NCBI GenBank assembly: GCA_015680685.1
Contig: MNCI01016519.1
Coordinates: 256,802-320,801, forward strand
Source: Gnetum montanum
Lineage: Eukaryota; Streptophyta; Gnetopsida; Gnetales; Gnetaceae
Reading direction: 5' to 3'
DNA length: 64,000 nucleotides
Shown here in pieces: positions 24,291-36,240 of the stretch. The notes below the pieces were generated by a model. That model was not told the origin of the DNA and made no database searches. It saw nothing but the letters and a program-made list of their open reading frames with translations. Made by a program: the position numbers and the translations under genes. Each line of letters opens with the position of its first letter. Within the stretch, counting starts at the first letter, position 1.

Positions 24291-24660
24291 ATTCCACATC
24301 ATGACTAACGTGTCCAAATATGCTTTAGGAGCTATACTTATAGAGTTAGATGACCAAAAACATCCTTATTACATCCACTATGCAAATAGGAGTATTGTTG
24401 GTGCACAACTCAACTACACCACAATGAAAAAGGAATTAATGGTTGTGGTGTTTGAACTAGATAATTTTAGGCACTATGTATTGGGCTATAAGGTATTTGT
24501 ACACATAGACCATAGTGTAATTTGGTTCCTGCTAAATAAACCAACGGTGAGCCCTTGCATCAAACAATGGCTCGTAATCTTACAAGAGTTCGATCTTACA
24601 ATGGTAGATTGTAAAGGCACCAAGAACATTGTTTTTTATCATTTATCTTAGTTAAGATGG
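24291..24660 (+). pseudogene. Athila-like RNase H
   Basis: The frame 24,301-24,651 contains MTNVSKYALGAILIELDD, in which the first catalytic Asp of the MTDAS motif is Asn. It is followed by NYTTMKKELMVVVFELDNFR (the Glu-containing helix) and HIDHSVIWFLLNK. It would degrade the RNA strand during reverse transcription. The lost Asp predicts no activity. Confidence 0.85.
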
Positions 24661-24829
24661 GACAACAAAGAGGATGAATATCCACTTTTTGATTGCTTTC
24701 CCAAAAAATACCTCTTTGCAAGTGTAGTAAATAATCAATTAAACATGAAACTAAATTGGTATAGTAGCATTCTTATCTATCTCCTTACACAAGAAACACC
24801 ACAAGAGTTGGACGCTAAAAAGAAATAGT

Positions 24830-26005
24830 AGTTTCTTCATCGAGCCAAGTATTTTATGGAACTCAATGGACAACTTTATAAAGTATGTTCCGATGGCTTG
24901 GTTCACTGGTGTGTTACCAATATAGATCAATTAAGAGTTCTCCAAGATGCACATGAAGCCCCTTGTGGGGGTCATTATGTTGGGAGATGAACAGCCATTA
25001 AAATCTTGTTTGTAGGATATTATTGGCCTACATTTTTCTGAGACACTCATCATTTCATCCAATCTTGTGAACACTACCAATGTGATGGGTGAACACTACC
25101 AATGTGATGGGGGAATGACTACTAGGATGGAAGGTCCACAACAATGAATTCAATCTTTAGAACCCTTTGACATATGGGGAATTGATTTTATGGGGCCTAT
25201 TACACCAATGTCCAATGGAAAAGCCTACATTATTATTGCCATTGACTATTTTACAAAATAGGTAGAAGCAGTCATTGTTACAGACTGTACATCATCTACC
25301 GCTACATGATTCATTTAACAACAAATTGTTAACAGGTTTGGTGTGCCTCGTGCACTTATTTCTGATAATGGCACACATTTTACAAGTGTGACTTTTCAAA
25401 AATTGATGCAATGCTTAGGAGTTAAACATAAACTGACTATGCCATACCATCCTCAAGTGAATGGTCAAGCCAATGTAACCAATAGGGAGATTACAAAAAT
25501 GTTGATGAGAACCATTAGCAAATATAGGCGAGACTGGAGCACCAAACTAAATGATGCTCTTTGGGCATACTGCTCCACATGGAAGCTCCTTATAGGCTAC
25601 TATCCCTATCAATTAGTGTATAGAAAACTCCCAACGCTTCCTATTCAAGCAAAACTCCATACACTATCCATGACATGTGACCTCAACCTTGATTTCAATC
25701 TAGCACAAAAAGAGCAATTAATGAACCTTAACCTGCTAGATGAGAACTGATTAGTCGCCCTATCATCTAATGAATTGCACAAGACTTTTAATAAACAACG
25801 TCATGACCTAAAAACTAGAAAATTTAAGTACCAACTGGGAGATAAGGTTCTTTATTAGAACCCCACACATGTGCCACAATGCACTAAATTTCAAACATTG
25901 TGGGAAGGACCTTATATTATTCATGCAACTTTTTCTTCAAGAGCCATGATGATTTACAAACTTGAAATCCTGAATTAGAAATTGTTGGCCAACATCCAAT
26001 AAACC
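24830..26005 (+). pseudogene. Athila-like integrase
   Basis: The zinc-binding part shows HEAPCGGHYVG (about 24,950) and CEHYQC (about 25,068). The catalytic core shows [11 protein letters not shown] (about 25,173) and RALISDNGTHFTS (about 25,350). The third catalytic position reads GQANVTNREI near 25,470, where GQAEV is expected, so the catalytic Glu is Asn. LGDKVLY and LWEGPYII near 25,840-25,920 mark the C-terminal GPY/F-like region. A 22-base tandem duplication at 25,067-25,110 also shifts the frame. Confidence 0.9.
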
Positions 26006-28002
26006 AAACCTTTCCATGAGCCTAGAACAGTTAGTATCCATACTACCTCTATTGGTGGACAACCATGCTTGCTATTTTGGATCTCCTTCCTCCAACTTAG
26101 TCATGGGGGAGATGGCCACCACTGCTAACCATTCTAAGCCCTCAACTCTTTTTGTATTACACATCTTTTTTTGCACATATTTTCAATTTTACTTTTTTTT
26201 TACACCATCGTTCATATTCTTACTATATCTTTGTTTGATTTACTTTCATTTGTCATATAATAAGTACTCATGATGGTGGGTTGGACTATAATAATGTTGA
26301 TTGCTAATGTTTGGTTTTCACCTTTGATTTTCAATGTTGATACTAAGATATGGTTCCTTTGATAAAACAAGCAATGAGTCCATGTCGTCCATTCATCCAT
26401 TCAACGTTGTGGTCTCCCTTGGCTTTGGAACTGTACTATCCCTTTTTCTAAATATACTTATTAATGAATTGGTGACTTGGTATTCTTCAAACCAAGGAAG
26501 GATTCAATGGTTGAAAAGGAGGTGACTTCAAGGGGATTTGACACATTTGTGCTGACTATTCTCTTGGGTACTTGGATACTTTTCATGAGTCTTCTGCCAT
26601 TCCAATATTGACTAACTATCAGGAAGTTGAATGAATCTAAATAAGTCTTTTCATGATGTGGTTCTCATGTAAAAAAAACTTGTGGAAATTCAAAGCATGC
26701 TCCTTAGACATAGTAAAGAAACATGGGCTGCAAAAACTAGTTATGGTACTAGAAAGACATGTTACCCATGCCTAAAGGTTCCCTCTACCTAAAGTCCTTT
26801 CTCACTTTTTGCTTTCCAGTCTTTCTCGCCTTGGACTAGTGGTGACTTGATGGATGCATTCTTATTGCTTCATGAGGATGGGCTATTCAAATTTGTTGAT
26901 GCGAGGTCACTGGATGTGGTTGGTGAGTCCGAACTTGGGATGAATTTTATTCAGTCACCTTAACCACATAATAGACAAGGGACTTTACACAACCTTGCTC
27001 TTGGGATTCCATTCCATTTCCTCCTCTCCTTTCAAATTTCTTCTCATATTCCACCTCATTGCAATTTTTATGATTAGTCTATGTCTTGGTTGACGCATTG
27101 TTAGTCTTCAGTAAATTCATGTGGGTAACTTCTTAACCTTTGTTTCCATATGTCATTCCAAGATCCTATGGACTCTTTGGTTTGCAGGTCTATCAGGGCA
27201 TAAAAGGCATGAACCTGCTTTGGGGAGGACCCACTAGCATTCCTTTTTGGTGCAATTGTTAAGATCTTTCCCTTAAACATTCTTTGCAATCAACCATTTC
27301 TTATTTCATCCCCATCCATGACATCCATTTTATTGGCTTCACCATTGTTATTTTCCTTATCTTCATTGTTCCTTTAGTTTTTCCACCCTACCACTACCGG
27401 AGGTTCACTCTTAGTTGTGGGGGCCCTATCACAAATTTTTCCATTCAATCACCTATCTCACCCCTACACCTTGGGTAGTTATCAGTTAAAAACCTCTAAC
27501 CTAGTATCTACCATACCCACAACCCATCCAATGCACTTATATCAAGGCAAGGTATCAACTGCATTGTGACTTATCTATCCTTGCTAAGTCATGACTGTGT
27601 TGTGTGTGCAAATGATGAGTACACGAACAATGGACTAGGATAGGAGGAACCACTCAGGTTGGTCTGGAGCTGGAGCATTTATGCAAGGAACATGTTTGGT
27701 CATGTGGCTATGGATGAACAACAGAGCACACATTTCTGACATTGGCAATAATGCACCTCATTTTCTTTTCTCTCTCTCTTTCTCTTCAAGCTATTGGATG
27801 AGGGTCTAGATGTCATTGATGTATAGTGTTCACCACAAAGGGCATAAACACCAATGTTGTAATATGTTTGTCGATCCATTCATTGGGAACTTTAAGTTTA
27901 TTATTCCCTATCACTATTAGTTCTCATTTATTCAATAATCCCATACCTTCCCAATATTTTGTAAGGAACTTAAGGATGAGTTTTCATTTAGTCGTGGGGG
28001 TA
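26006..28002 (+). other. 3' region between pol and the LTR, no recognised ORF, ending in the polypurine tract
   Basis: Athila elements often carry an envelope-like ORF here. I see no frame long enough, and no convincing membrane protein, to call one. Three related G-rich motifs occur: CTTAGTCATGGGGGAGATGG at 26,096, CTTAGTTGTGGGGGCCC at 27,410, and TTTAGTCGTGGGGGTA at 27,988. The last adjoins the LTR and is the probable polypurine tract. Confidence 0.6.
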
Positions 28003-28558
28003 TGATGAGCCATGATATCAAGGCTGCAATATCAAAGCCTTCCAAGAAATATTAAACATCTGATATCAGGGCCTGTCTTGTCACCTATAAATAAGAGGTG
28101 GATGCACTTGGTTTGGCAATAGTTAGTTCATTAATCTTAGTCCCTTACCCGAAATCTTGCCTTTTTCCCTTCTCAGAGTTAGAATTATTTCTAAGTGCCC
28201 ACAGTAGGAGTCATGAAGCAAACAAATCTTTATTCAAGCATTGTATACCTAAGCACACCTTGTGGCCAAAAATAAAAACAAACTTTGTGATAAACCTTGC
28301 AGTATTTAGAATTTCTTATTTAATGGTATTTACAATTATTGAATGCTTCCCTTAGTTAATTAATGTTCTCTCTATCTCTCACCTTGTTAACTTAACCATA
28401 TAATCGCGCTATACAAGTAAGATTGTGAAGACAACGATTGACCAACCTGTCTAGGTTCTGTAAAGACACATAAGCACTTAGTCCTTGGAATTCAACCAAA
28501 TCGGGTGTGTACGCTCATATTCATATGGTTGAGCATAGGGATACCTCACTGCTCATCA
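28003..28558 (+). repeat. 3' LTR of the Athila-like element
   Basis: It is 556 bases long with ends TGATGAGC and GCTCATCA. It shares long blocks with 18,974-19,749 but has lost the internal segment between two TTAAC words. It is followed by T and then CAAGG. Confidence 0.93.
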
Positions 28559-28559
28559 T

Positions 28560-29250
28560 CAAGGATGAACTTTTACTAGTGGTAGAATGACAAGAATTAC
28601 TGTAGCTAAGTTTATCATAAGACAAGAGATTTTTTCACCTATTTGACTATTCTTTCCACTTAAACCTCTATTTTACCATCACTTTGTGGATGATAGGTAC
28701 TAAAGAATGATAGCTTTGTACCTAGTAATTTTCACAATTATCTCGAAAAGCAAATTATGAATCTTATATATCTATCACATAAAATGTTCAATGTAATACC
28801 ACGTAATTTAGGAACATTCTAGAAAAATAAATGAGTTACATAAGATGCATCATTGATTCTTTTATAAGGAATGAAGGACCATCTTAGTAAATTTATCAAC
28901 AAAAATTTAAAAGAAAAACCATTCCTATCTTAAGTCTTTGAAATCTCACATATAAAATCCATTAAGACACTTTTCCATGGATCATCAAGAATGGTCAAAG
29001 ATAAATAATGACTTGTAATTCTTTTACCTCCCTTGAATATTTGATAAATGAGATACTCTTTAATAAATTTATTTACATCATTTTTTATACCTAGCTAGAA
29101 GTACCATTTTTTTAAAAGTTCATAGATCTTTGTCTAAACCATCCATTTAGTCATATTACAAGTATGCTTTTTATGGAAAATCATTAACCTGAAATTACAA
29201 TTTGGCATACATACCTTGTCATTCTTGCAGAAAAGTTCATGTTGTAGATG
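28560..29250 (-). pseudogene. Chromovirus integrase catalytic core (right of the insertion)
   Basis: On the minus strand the frame contains LMDFICEIS (first Asp region, about 28,950), CDRYIRFI near 28,765, LGTKLSFFSTYHPQSDGKIE near 28,640-28,700 with the catalytic Glu, and an upstream zinc-binding remnant near 29,100. The two halves at 18,430-18,973 and here form one integrase. Scattered stops are present. The GK-IEV wording is close to the usual GQTEV of this family. Confidence 0.82.
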
Positions 29251-29499
29251 ATAATCTCTTCACCTATATACTTTATTAAGTAATTAAGCAATGAGAACCT
29301 ATTAAACCTCACCAAAATTAGCATCATGAGGATACAAGGAACTAGATGCCTTAAGGTCCTTTACTTAAGTGCATGAATGATTTACCACATGAATTATTGA
29401 GATATCATCAATCACAACATTACTTTTCCTAAATTTATTCTTCAACACAAAGTGGAATTCTTGGAACTACTCAAGCCATTTCATACCCTTGACACTTAA

Positions 29500-30720
29500 C
29501 TTCTTTTGTGAATTTAAGAATTGCAATGCCTTGTGATCAATCAAAAGTAAAAATTCACTTCCTAATAAATAATGTCACCAATGTTTTATGGCCTAAAGTA
29601 TAGCATATAAATCTTTCTCATTGATATTATACTTTTGCCTTGATTCATTCAACTTTTCAAAAAAGAAAGCAATGGACTTTCCTTCACAGGTTAGCACCCC
29701 ATCAACTACAAGTCCACTTGCATCCATATCCACTTCAAAAATCTTGGAAAACTTTGGAATAGCTAATACTTGAGAACTAAAAATTTGAATAGACAATACT
29801 TGAGCACTAAAAATTTTATCTTTCAAAGCTTGGAATGACTTCTCTTTCTCATCATCTCACATAAAATTAATACTCTTCTTTAAGCAAGATAACTGGGCCA
29901 TGCAATATAATTAAAATATCTAATAAATATCTTATAAAATCCAACTAGCCTAAGGAAATATCTTACCTTTCCAACATTCTTTAGTATAGCCTAGTTCCTA
30001 ATTACCTTGATCTTACTAGAGTTCATCTACACTTGGATTTTGAAGATAACATGAATCAGGTAAACAATATTTCTTTTCAAAAGTAACATGTCTTCACATT
30101 AACCATCAATTTAACTTTAGATAACTTGGAAAACATTTTTCTTAAATCTTGCACATGCTCCTCTTTATTGGCACTATAAACAAGAATGTCATCAAAGATA
30201 ATAATACAACATTTCCCTATATGATCTACCAACACATTGTTCATTAACCTCATAAATGTTGCTAGAACAATGGTTAGCCTAAATTCCATGACTAATCACT
30301 CATACAAAGCATTAGAAGTTTTGAAAGTGGTTTTTTATTCATCCTCTAGCCTAATTATTATTTGATGATAGACACTATTCAAATAAATCCTAGAAAAGAC
30401 TTTAGCATTCGTAAGAACATCAAGAACATCATTCATTCTAGAAATAAGAAAATGGTAATTAACTATAATTCTATTAATAGTCCTAGAATCAATGCATATT
30501 CTCATCTCATTGATGTTTTCCTTAGGTGCTAAGACATCTGGAAATGCACATAGGGATATGGATTTCTTATTGAAACCACTTGAGATAAATTCACTAACCT
30601 ACTTTTGAAGTTTATAACATTAATGTGAAGTCATCCTATAAGCCCTTTCATTTGGTTTTTTTTCTCTAAGAATGAAATTAATTTGATGATGCATTAATTT
30701 CATTGGTTGAAGCCCTTCCA
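29500..30720 (-). pseudogene. Chromovirus reverse transcriptase and RNase H
   Basis: RNase H occupies 29,593-29,826 with VDMDASGLVVDGVL (catalytic Asp kept) and FFFEKLNESRQKYNINEKDL (Glu helix region). The RT frame 30,077-30,289 reads MEFRLTIVLATFMRLMNNVL and then IIIFDDILVYSANKEEH, so both catalytic Asp residues survive. Further upstream (30,300-30,720) RT blocks are recognisable but frameshifted. It precedes integrase in minus-strand order, as in all Ty3/gypsy elements. Confidence 0.85.
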
Positions 30721-30779
30721 ATTTTCCTTTAAACACACTAGAAAATTCTTATGCCAAAGGTTGTATCATTGATGGAATT

Positions 30780-31277
30780 TCATTTGGTTTCTCCCATTCA
30801 CATGTCATTATTAAAATTCCAAGGTCTTCCTAGAATAATAATAGCATAATTAATTGAAAGAATGTTACAATTCACTTAGTCTCTAAAGGAACCAATCTTG
30901 AAAGAAACAATCCATCTCTTCTTTAATTCTTGAAAATGATCTCTAGAGAGCCAGTGAACTCTATAGTTCTTAGGATGTAAAAATTTCTTCAAACCAAGGT
31001 TAGCAATAGTCTTAGAAAAAATCAAATTTTCTTGGCCACCACCATTAATCAAGGTATGTATCCACTTCTCACTATCAAGACATTTAGCCCCAATTATAAA
31101 GAGCATTTCCCTCATTAAATCTTCATTTCCATTTACATTTCCCATAAAAGTGCAAAAATTAATTTTAGTAAAATATTCTATCATAGGAGCATGAGGATTA
31201 CCTTTCTTAAAAGACTCTCCCTTCTCTATTATTTGAATTTTTTCCCCTTGAAAAGTTTTGGCTTCTTGAATTTCCAT
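30780..31277 (-). pseudogene. Chromovirus protease and end of gag
   Basis: The 133-codon frame 30,876-31,277 holds a degenerate zinc-knuckle tail on its right and the protease on its left. The active-site region is TLINGGGQENLIFSKTIANL, where DSG has become NGG. It is followed by HPKNYRVHWLSRDHFQELKK, a family-typical stretch. The residues lost at the active site predict no activity. Confidence 0.72.
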
Positions 31278-31279
31278 TC

Positions 31280-32410
31280 CTTATATACCATCTCATCACA
31301 ATTGAAGAATTTAACCTTGGAAGCATGGTCATTACCTTGATCCTTTTCCTTCTTGGAATAGTCTTTCTTCGAATCTTAGCCTTGATTAGTCTTCTCATGC
31401 TTCTCATTTACTTATTCTTTGACATTATCATTTTTCTTTGCTTCCTTCTCACATTTAGAAGCTTTGGAGTCTTTTCCCTTAGAATATTTGTGATGTTTAT
31501 TGAAGCCATGAAGCTTCGTCTCATCTTTTAGAGCTAATTCAAAAGTCTCATCCAATGTTTTAGACTCATAAAATGTAAACTCTTGTCGATACTCCTTACT
31601 TAACTATCATTATAAATTATATGCTTGCTCATACTCATATCAATGCACTTTGACCTACAAGAAGGATTTGCAAAAATTTATGTAAAATTATTTGATGTTC
31701 TTGTTATCTTGCCTCATGTATTTCAATCTTTGGATTGCCTATTACCTATGATGGGTCTTATTACATCTTTGTTTAAAGCATGAACTACATAAGTAACTAA
31801 CTTTTGGTATGAGCACCATTAGTTACAAGATAAGCATGGCCTTCTTTCTTCCACGAAATTTATGTCATATCCTTAAGTTTGATTTTAGTACATGATAATT
31901 TTTCACGATCTTCTACATCTTCAAGTTCAAAGTACTTATTCAAGATCTTTAATCAAGAAAGAAAAGATTTAGTATTCTCCATTTCATTAAAATAATTTAC
32001 TTCTACATGAGACATTCTAAAGCATGCCTAATAGTCTTGGCAAGAGCAATTTCCATTTTCTCCTTAAGGTTCATTTGAAATATTGAAGTAGATCCTTGAT
32101 TTCTTCCTCTTATAATTCTAGACCCATAAGATCTTGACCCAAAAATCAAAAAATGATGATTTTCCTCATATTCCTCATCTTCTTACAAGTTTTCATTACA
32201 AAGAGGAATGTTATCTTTAAGGTTTGGCATGGATAGTTGCATTGTTAAAGAATATCTTAATGAAGAAAATCTTGGGTTGACATCCTACCTATATGACCTT
32301 GAGGATGAAGGTTGATCTTTCTTCACTTCAAGTTTTTTCAATCTATTCACAAGAATTGTGAGAGCATTTCTCATGTTTTCCATGTTCTTGGCTAAGCTCT
32401 AAATTGATTT
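31280..32410 (-). pseudogene. Chromovirus gag
   Basis: The zinc knuckle survives as FFNCDEMVYKEWKF near 31,270-31,310, with two Cys and the His replaced. The start appears near 32,390 as MKNMRNALTILVNRLKKLE, with SSSRSYR and NPRFSSLRYS after it. These parallel MINALKLIVEKIENLGE at 57,880-57,930 in the pol-less element, so the two elements share a Gag type. The middle is frameshifted. Confidence 0.65.
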
Positions 32411-33239
32411 ACTTTTAGGTATAATGATTAATTAGACCTAAAAAAAGAATTTTAAAAATGCCCATAAGAAAATTCAAATGGATTAAGGGTACTCAAAACC
32501 AAAAATGGACTACCTAATTATATCCAACAAGAGATATAAAAATCCAAAATAGGATTCTATTGTCATGTTTCAACCATAAATGGAGTAGGCTTAAATCTTA
32601 GATTTAAGATCATTTTTTAGCTCAATGTTTTCATGAAAAGAGACTCTATACCCTAGAAGAATTCAAGGCTCATAATTAAAGAAAAAGAAAGCTTTGGCCC
32701 AAAATTTCATTTTAGGTTTTTTCATCTCAAGATTTGAGTTCAAACTACTATAAAATGGGATTTCAAAATTTAAGTTTAAAAGTAAAGACTCATGGATTAA
32801 AGGAGCGTCTGCTAATGAAGAAAAGGTTTTTGAGTTCTTATAGAAGAGCTTATGGAATAGCAATGGAGCTTGAATTTTTGGCATATTTCTTTGTACGATT
32901 CCTATCACTTTTAGATAATAATTACTTACATAATGATACTAAGTAAATTTGATTGCACTAGTTCGTATGCAAGTAAGCTCTAGGTGAAGATGTAAAGGAG
33001 AAGTCTCGTTATGTGTTTCAAGCTTGCCTACATGTTCCACTTCTCTATGAAGTTTGTCATTTTGCATGAGTTTGAGCTCTGATCTTATCTTTTATAGAGA
33101 TAACTATTCAAGTGACACATCAATGTTTACATATAGTATTTAGAACTTTGTTACTTTCTCTAATTAGCCCAATCCATTCTACCAACTCAAGTCTTTTTCT
33201 TAGCTTTGCATAAGATAGCTTGCATTAACTATATTATAT
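32411..33239. other. Chromovirus leader and unassigned sequence
   Basis: 32,411-32,560 resembles the leaders at 12,640-12,740 and 13,900-14,080 (inverted). I could not find a clear primer site or LTR boundary. A 70-codon frame at 32,734-32,946 has no recognisable feature and is probably chance. Confidence 0.4.
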
Positions 33240-35090
33240 TAGCTCTAGTGGGCCCAACCATTAACAAGAACATATGTGCAATAGCTTTTAAATCCAACTC
33301 AGTGTATAGAGATAACTCATAGAACCATTTTTGGTTCCACAATAAGATCAAAAAGAGCTATACCATGTCAACATGATGCCACATTAGCTCATAGAGCTAG
33401 TACATGAGAATAATATTTTGCTCTACCAACAAGCCCACTTTTCAGCTCTACCAACAAGCCCACTTTTTAGCTCTACCACATCAACGCTTAAGAAAAAGGC
33501 ATTTCTTGTAGAGCCAACATTTAGCTCTAAAAAGCAAATCAAAATGAGCTCTACCACATCAATCTCTTGCTAAGTCAACTTAAAGAGCAAGTTCATAGAA
33601 TAAATTTTCTACTCTACAAGCAATTCTTATCACATCAACAAAGCTTAACACAATTTTCCACATCAACATATAAATAAAGATTCATTAGTTCATGAAAAGC
33701 AAAAAGTTTTATTTGCCACGTCAACAAAGTTTGGAGCATCCTACCACATCAACACCATCCCACATTAGCATGTAGAGCTAGTTCATAGAGACAGATTTCA
33801 ACTCTATGAAGGAGCTTTACTAAATCAATTTGTAGAGCTACTTCATATAGCTTAATTTTAGCTCTATGAAACAATTCTATCATGTAAGCTATGGGAAGTG
33901 AGCATTTTTCAAGTAACCAAAATCTATTCTCATAAGAAAGTGCATTTTGGCTTGGCCATGTTAGCTAGCAAAGTTAGTTCGTAGAACCAAAAAGAGATTC
34001 TGCAAATTAGGCTCTTTGATTCACATTAGCTTTAAAGACCTACATTACCACATTAGCTCATTAAGAAATGCAACCTTGAAATAATTCTATAAGAAAGAGC
34101 TAAATGAGATCCTAAAGGTCACATTGTTATCAGGACACATCAGTTGATAGAAGAGGTTCGTAGAGCTTAAAATGGCTCTACAACGAAGCTCTACCACATC
34201 AACACCATGCAACATCAACTTGTAGAACTAATTTGTAGAACCAAATTTGGGTTCTACAAGAAATATTTTCCATGTCAGCATTGACATTTTAGCAAATAGA
34301 TGAGACACATCTTCCCATCGAGAGCAAACATGCTTCATCTATCACATCAATTAAGTACCATATCAACACTTGCCATGTTATCACTTATATTAGCATTTTC
34401 AAGCTCGCAAGAAATGAAAAGCTTCATCTACCATGTTAGTATAGCTTAGCTTGCTCTACCACATAAGAACCATGCCACATCATCTCATAAAATCAATTTG
34501 TAAGAATAAAATTCAACTCTACAAAATAGCTCTACCACGTCAACATTGTACCATGTCATTTCATAAAATCAGTTCATAAGGGGAGAATTCAACTTTACAA
34601 AATAGCTCTATCACATTATCTTATAGAGCTAATTTATAAAGCTAAATTTTAACTCTATTAAACACCTATATCATATTGACACCATTTCATATCACCTTGT
34701 ATAGCTAGTATGTAAAGCTAAAATTTGATTTTACAAAGAATCTCTGCCACATTAGTGCTAGTTAAAGGATGTCATCTAAAGAGTTAAAATTTAGCTCTAC
34801 AAAGTAGCTAAAGTAGGTCTAGACACCTCAACATGTATAGGAAGATTATGAAGTTGAAAAAAATCTCTACAAGATGGTTCTACCATGTTAGAATTTTGAA
34901 CCAGTTTGAGAAATTACAATTCAAAAACCTCACTTTTGGCTCTACCATGTCAACTCATAGAGAATGCTTGCAAAATAAAATGGTAGTTCTCAAAAATAGC
35001 TCTACCATGTCAACTCTTATTACATTAGCTTGTATAACCAATTTTTAGAGCAAGATTTTTTCTCTACAAGTGAGCCTTGTCATGTCAACA
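33240..35090. repeat. Degenerate tandem-repeat field with hairpin units
   Basis: Units of roughly 60-90 bases repeat phrases such as AGCTCTACCACATCAAC, ATGCCACATCA, TTGTAGAGCTA and AAATTTTAGCTCTACAA. Inside units TAGAGCTA and TAGCTCTA words face each other. A clear case is 34,233-34,259, where TTGTAGAACC pairs with GGTTCTACAA across a 7-base loop. More than fifteen units are visible. I know of no named satellite that fits. Confidence 0.75.
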
Positions 35091-35121
35091 AAGCTTAACA
35101 TGCATCTAAAACATGATAGCT

Positions 35122-35182
35122 CCCCCACGCCCCACCCCCCAACCCCCTTCTAAGTTCAACGATCCTCAAGTTGTATTAGAGC
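35122..35182 (+). other. Remnant 5' LTR end and initiator-Met primer site
   Basis: CTTCTAAGTTCAACGATCCTCA at 35,147-35,168 matches the end of the 3' LTR at 40,324-40,345. TTGTATTAGAGC at 35,171-35,182 is the decayed tRNA-iMet site. A C-rich tract at 35,122-35,151 marks the truncation point. Confidence 0.8.
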
Positions 35183-35800
35183 ATGGTACTATTTCTTCTT
35201 CATCAACTTCAAGACAAGAACAATGGAAGGAGAAATCAACAGTAGAAGTACTAGATCGAAGAGTCTATTTTGCTTTATCAATTGTTGCATCAAATTTCTA
35301 TATCACATTTTCAATAAAGGTAAGTCTCTCATTCCATTCTTTAGAAATAAAAGTGTCTACACTTGCAAATCTAGTAGTGCTCATGACATTTCTCTTGAAA
35401 AAAGGAATGGAATGTTTTGTCATGAAGTTCTTTCTTTCCAAAACTTGTTTATCAAGCAAATGAAAATTAAATTTTTAGATGATGAATGCTCTTATCTCAA
35501 AAAGGAGAACTTAAACCTTAGGGCTAAGATTCAAAAACTAATGAATGTGATTAAGTAGATGAACAGGGACTCTTTGGAGATGACTAAAGACCAAAAGCAA
35601 AAAGATAGGTGTAAAGAAAATTCTTGTAGAACTCCTAAACCAAAAACTTTGAACTACTTCTTTTGTGGAAAAAATGGTCATATTCAAGCATATTGTTATC
35701 TTAGATTAAATCACTACTCTTGGTCTTTGCAAAAGTAGCTTAGAATAGAAACCTTACAAGTCTAGAAAAGGAAATAAAAAAGTCTAAAAAGAACTTGATG
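35183..35800 (+). pseudogene. Sirevirus gag, C-terminal remnant
   Basis: Most of the N-terminal Gag is missing. The remaining frame 35,223-35,558 carries a coiled-coil-like segment (DDECSYLKKENLNLRAKIQK), matching the coiled coil in the minus-strand gag at 40,653-40,930. It is followed by a zinc knuckle at 35,655-35,696, YFFCGKNGHIQAYC, in which the first Cys is Tyr. The deletion lies between the primer site and about 35,440. Confidence 0.75.
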
Positions 35801-36240
35801 GCTCAAATTGATCTCTCAAATGACAAGACAAGCATGTGGTACATTGATAGCTAGTGTTCAAGGCATATGACAAGTGACAAATCAAATTTCACCCATTTCA
35901 AGGAATAAAATTGTGGAACAGTCACATTTGAAGATGATATGGAAGCTCCTATAACAAGTATTGGTACCATAGGAGGTAAAGGTAAAGGACTGCCAACTAT
36001 AAACAAAGTGCTTTTTGTTGATGGATTAAAGCATCATCTTCTTATTGTTAGTCAACTTTGTGGTTCAAACTTCAATGTTACTTTTTCTAAAGAAATATGT
36101 AGAATACAAGATTTATCTTCTAGAAATGTTATGATAGAAGGAACTAGAAAAGGAAATGTGTATACTACTATTTTTGGAAATTATCATAATCTTGAATCCA
36201 AGTGCTTAGTGAGTTGTACAACAGAAACTCGCCTTTGACA
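35800..36240 (+). pseudogene. Sirevirus aspartic protease
   Basis: The frame reads MWYIDS, then a TAG stop, then CSRHMTSDKSNF around 35,835-35,885. The stop replaces the Gly of the catalytic DSG. The frame 35,939-36,238 continues with the C-terminal protease and pre-integrase linker (VLFVDGLKHHLLIVSQLC and CRIQDL). This is the canonical Ty1/copia order. Confidence 0.85.

Larger units (their letters stand above)
18974..28558 (+). mobile_element. Complete Athila-like Ty3/gypsy element (dead)
   Basis: Both LTRs share TGATGAGC and GCTCATCA ends. The primer site, gag, protease, RT, RNase H, integrase and polypurine tract lie in the normal order. The flanks CTAGG (18,969-18,973) and CAAGG (28,560-28,564) look like a 5-bp target duplication with one change. 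The target is a minus-strand chromovirus integrase whose frame is restored across the junction. Stops, lost catalytic residues and LTR divergence mark an old insertion. Confidence 0.93.

Noticed and set aside
31325-31531. Plus-strand ORF of mostly Leu and Ile, membrane-like
   Set aside because: It is the antisense of the basic gag linker of the minus-strand chromovirus.
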